Program-made: the position numbers and the translations under genes
Notes under the pieces: generated by a model
Databases searched by the model: none
What the model was told of the DNA's origin: nothing
The model's input: only the letters and a program-made list of their open reading frames with translations
Shown: positions 63,384 through 64,000 of the stretch, piece by piece
Position numbering within the stretch: position 1 is the first letter of the stretch
How the letters are laid out: each line of letters starts with the position of its first letter
Source: Desulforamulus profundi
GTDB taxonomy: Bacteria > Bacillota_B > Desulfotomaculia > Desulfotomaculales > Desulfotomaculaceae
Direction of reading: 5' to 3'
Length of the DNA: 64,000 bases
Assembly (NCBI RefSeq): GCF_002607855.1
Contig: NZ_AWQQ01000020.1
Span: forward strand, 14,794-78,793

Positions 63384-63694
63384 TTAATCAATATAGGAAC
63401 AACAATAATCTGTGGGGGTTTTAATTTCTAACTGAAACTTGGAATTGGCGGGGACTTCAAAGACACCTTCACCGTTAATGGTATTCCACTGGGTTTCTCC
63501 GGGCAACCGGTAACGAAGCTCACCGGCCAGGATTTCCATGATCTCCTTTTTGGCGGTCGCAAATTCATACTCTCCGGGCAGCATAATGCCCAGTGTTTTT
63601 TGCTGCCGTTCGCAAAAAAGACGGTTCTGCTGGTTACTTTGCCATCGTAATAAATATTGGCCTTTTTAACGACGGTCACATTGTCAAACTGCAT
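63384..63694 (-). CDS. ppnP: Pyrimidine/purine nucleoside phosphorylase PpnP, frameshifted
   Basis: About 104 residues when corrected, a small cupin of the PpnP (DUF1255) family that phosphorolyses nucleosides. The N-terminal part reads [29 protein letters not shown]; one A is missing in the A-run near 63599, after which [33 protein letters not shown] and [13 protein letters not shown] follow to 63384. ATG 63694 follows AGTAGGAGG. Confidence 0.85.
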
Positions 63695-63958
63695 AAAAAC
63701 AACCTCCTACTATATCCTTTTAAAATAATTTCTTCCTATATTAAGAAATCCCCTCTTTTTCAAGGAATAGAAAAATTATTCCTTATACCACTAGCGTTGC
63801 ATAAATAAATTTCCAAAATGTCAATATCTAAAATTCTAGAAAAAAACCAATAAATCATTGTTTTTCCAGCAATATCCTGTAAAAATGATTAAAATCTCCT
63901 TATAATTGAGGTATAACAGGTAGTCCTGTCCATAATCTCAAAAATAAGGAGACATCGC

Positions 63959-64000
63959 ATGGACAAGGATACCAATAAATCCACATATAATCAACTGTTT
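63959..64000 (+). CDS. Start of a gene cut by the window end
   Basis: ATG 63959 follows AAATAAGGAGA. The 14 visible residues are MDKDTNKSTYNQLF. Too little is present to name it. Confidence 0.45.
   Translation, partial: MDKDTNKSTYNQLF

Overview
The window looks like chromosome of a spore-forming, strictly anaerobic Firmicute of the Desulfotomaculum / Desulforamulus (Peptococcaceae) type. The pointers are a stage II sporulation gene (spoIIR), a cluster-III-like nifH-nifI1-nifI2-nifD-nifK-nifE-nifN-nifB operon, a Tat-exported [FeFe] hydrogenase with HybA/HybB-like partners, AdhE, Gram-positive style Shine-Dalgarno sequences with many GTG/TTG starts, and rho-independent terminators after most units. 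This assignment is inferred from gene content only. I found no rRNA operon, tRNA, CRISPR array or insertion sequence.

Layout. 1-4080: ArsR regulator, a PadR-controlled FetAB-type ABC exporter and small membrane proteins. 4228-6719: two Fur-box promoters, one before a GAF/HD-GYP phosphodiesterase and one before a DUF2325 protein, with a deleted GGDEF gene between them. 6812-10860: acetyltransferase-like membrane protein, broken sensor genes, a degenerate AAA protein and remnants of permease and regulator genes. 11016-18219: RND efflux pump, a secreted repeat protein and a two-component system. 18647-27420: AdhE, YbaK, a DMT exporter, gene remnants and glycogen phosphorylase. 27466-29740: a CsoR-family repressor divergent from a Tat-exported Fe-S protein and a cytochrome b. 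29929-39874: permease, MgtC, carbonic anhydrase, folate genes pabABC and small proteins. 40587-41228: a toxin-like peptide locus and the nif leader. 41259-51696: nitrogen fixation genes including an AnfO-like protein and nifV. 51835-56547: small uncharacterised genes, spoIIR and a membrane-bound one-component regulator. 57309-60873: the exported hydrogenase. 61567-64000: small proteins, ferredoxin and PpnP.

How it works together. Nitrogenase (NifHDK) is assembled on NifEN with NifB and homocitrate from NifV. The PII-like NifI1/NifI2 pair, encoded between nifH and nifD, should switch activity off after ammonium addition. A [2Fe-2S] ferredoxin and an AnfO-like protein end the operon. H2 released by nitrogenase or fermentation could be oxidised outside the membrane by the Tat-exported hydrogenase and passed to the quinone pool through the HybB-like subunit.

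Quality warning. About twenty conserved genes, including nifK, nifE, hydA, glgP and acrB, are interrupted by single-base frameshifts. Nearly all look like missing bases, often in homopolymer runs, so uncorrected sequencing error is more likely than gene death for most of them. A separate group (GGDEF, permease/sigma54-regulator chimera, MarR, AzoR, MFS, 2Fe-2S domain) has lost large pieces and is probably truly decayed.
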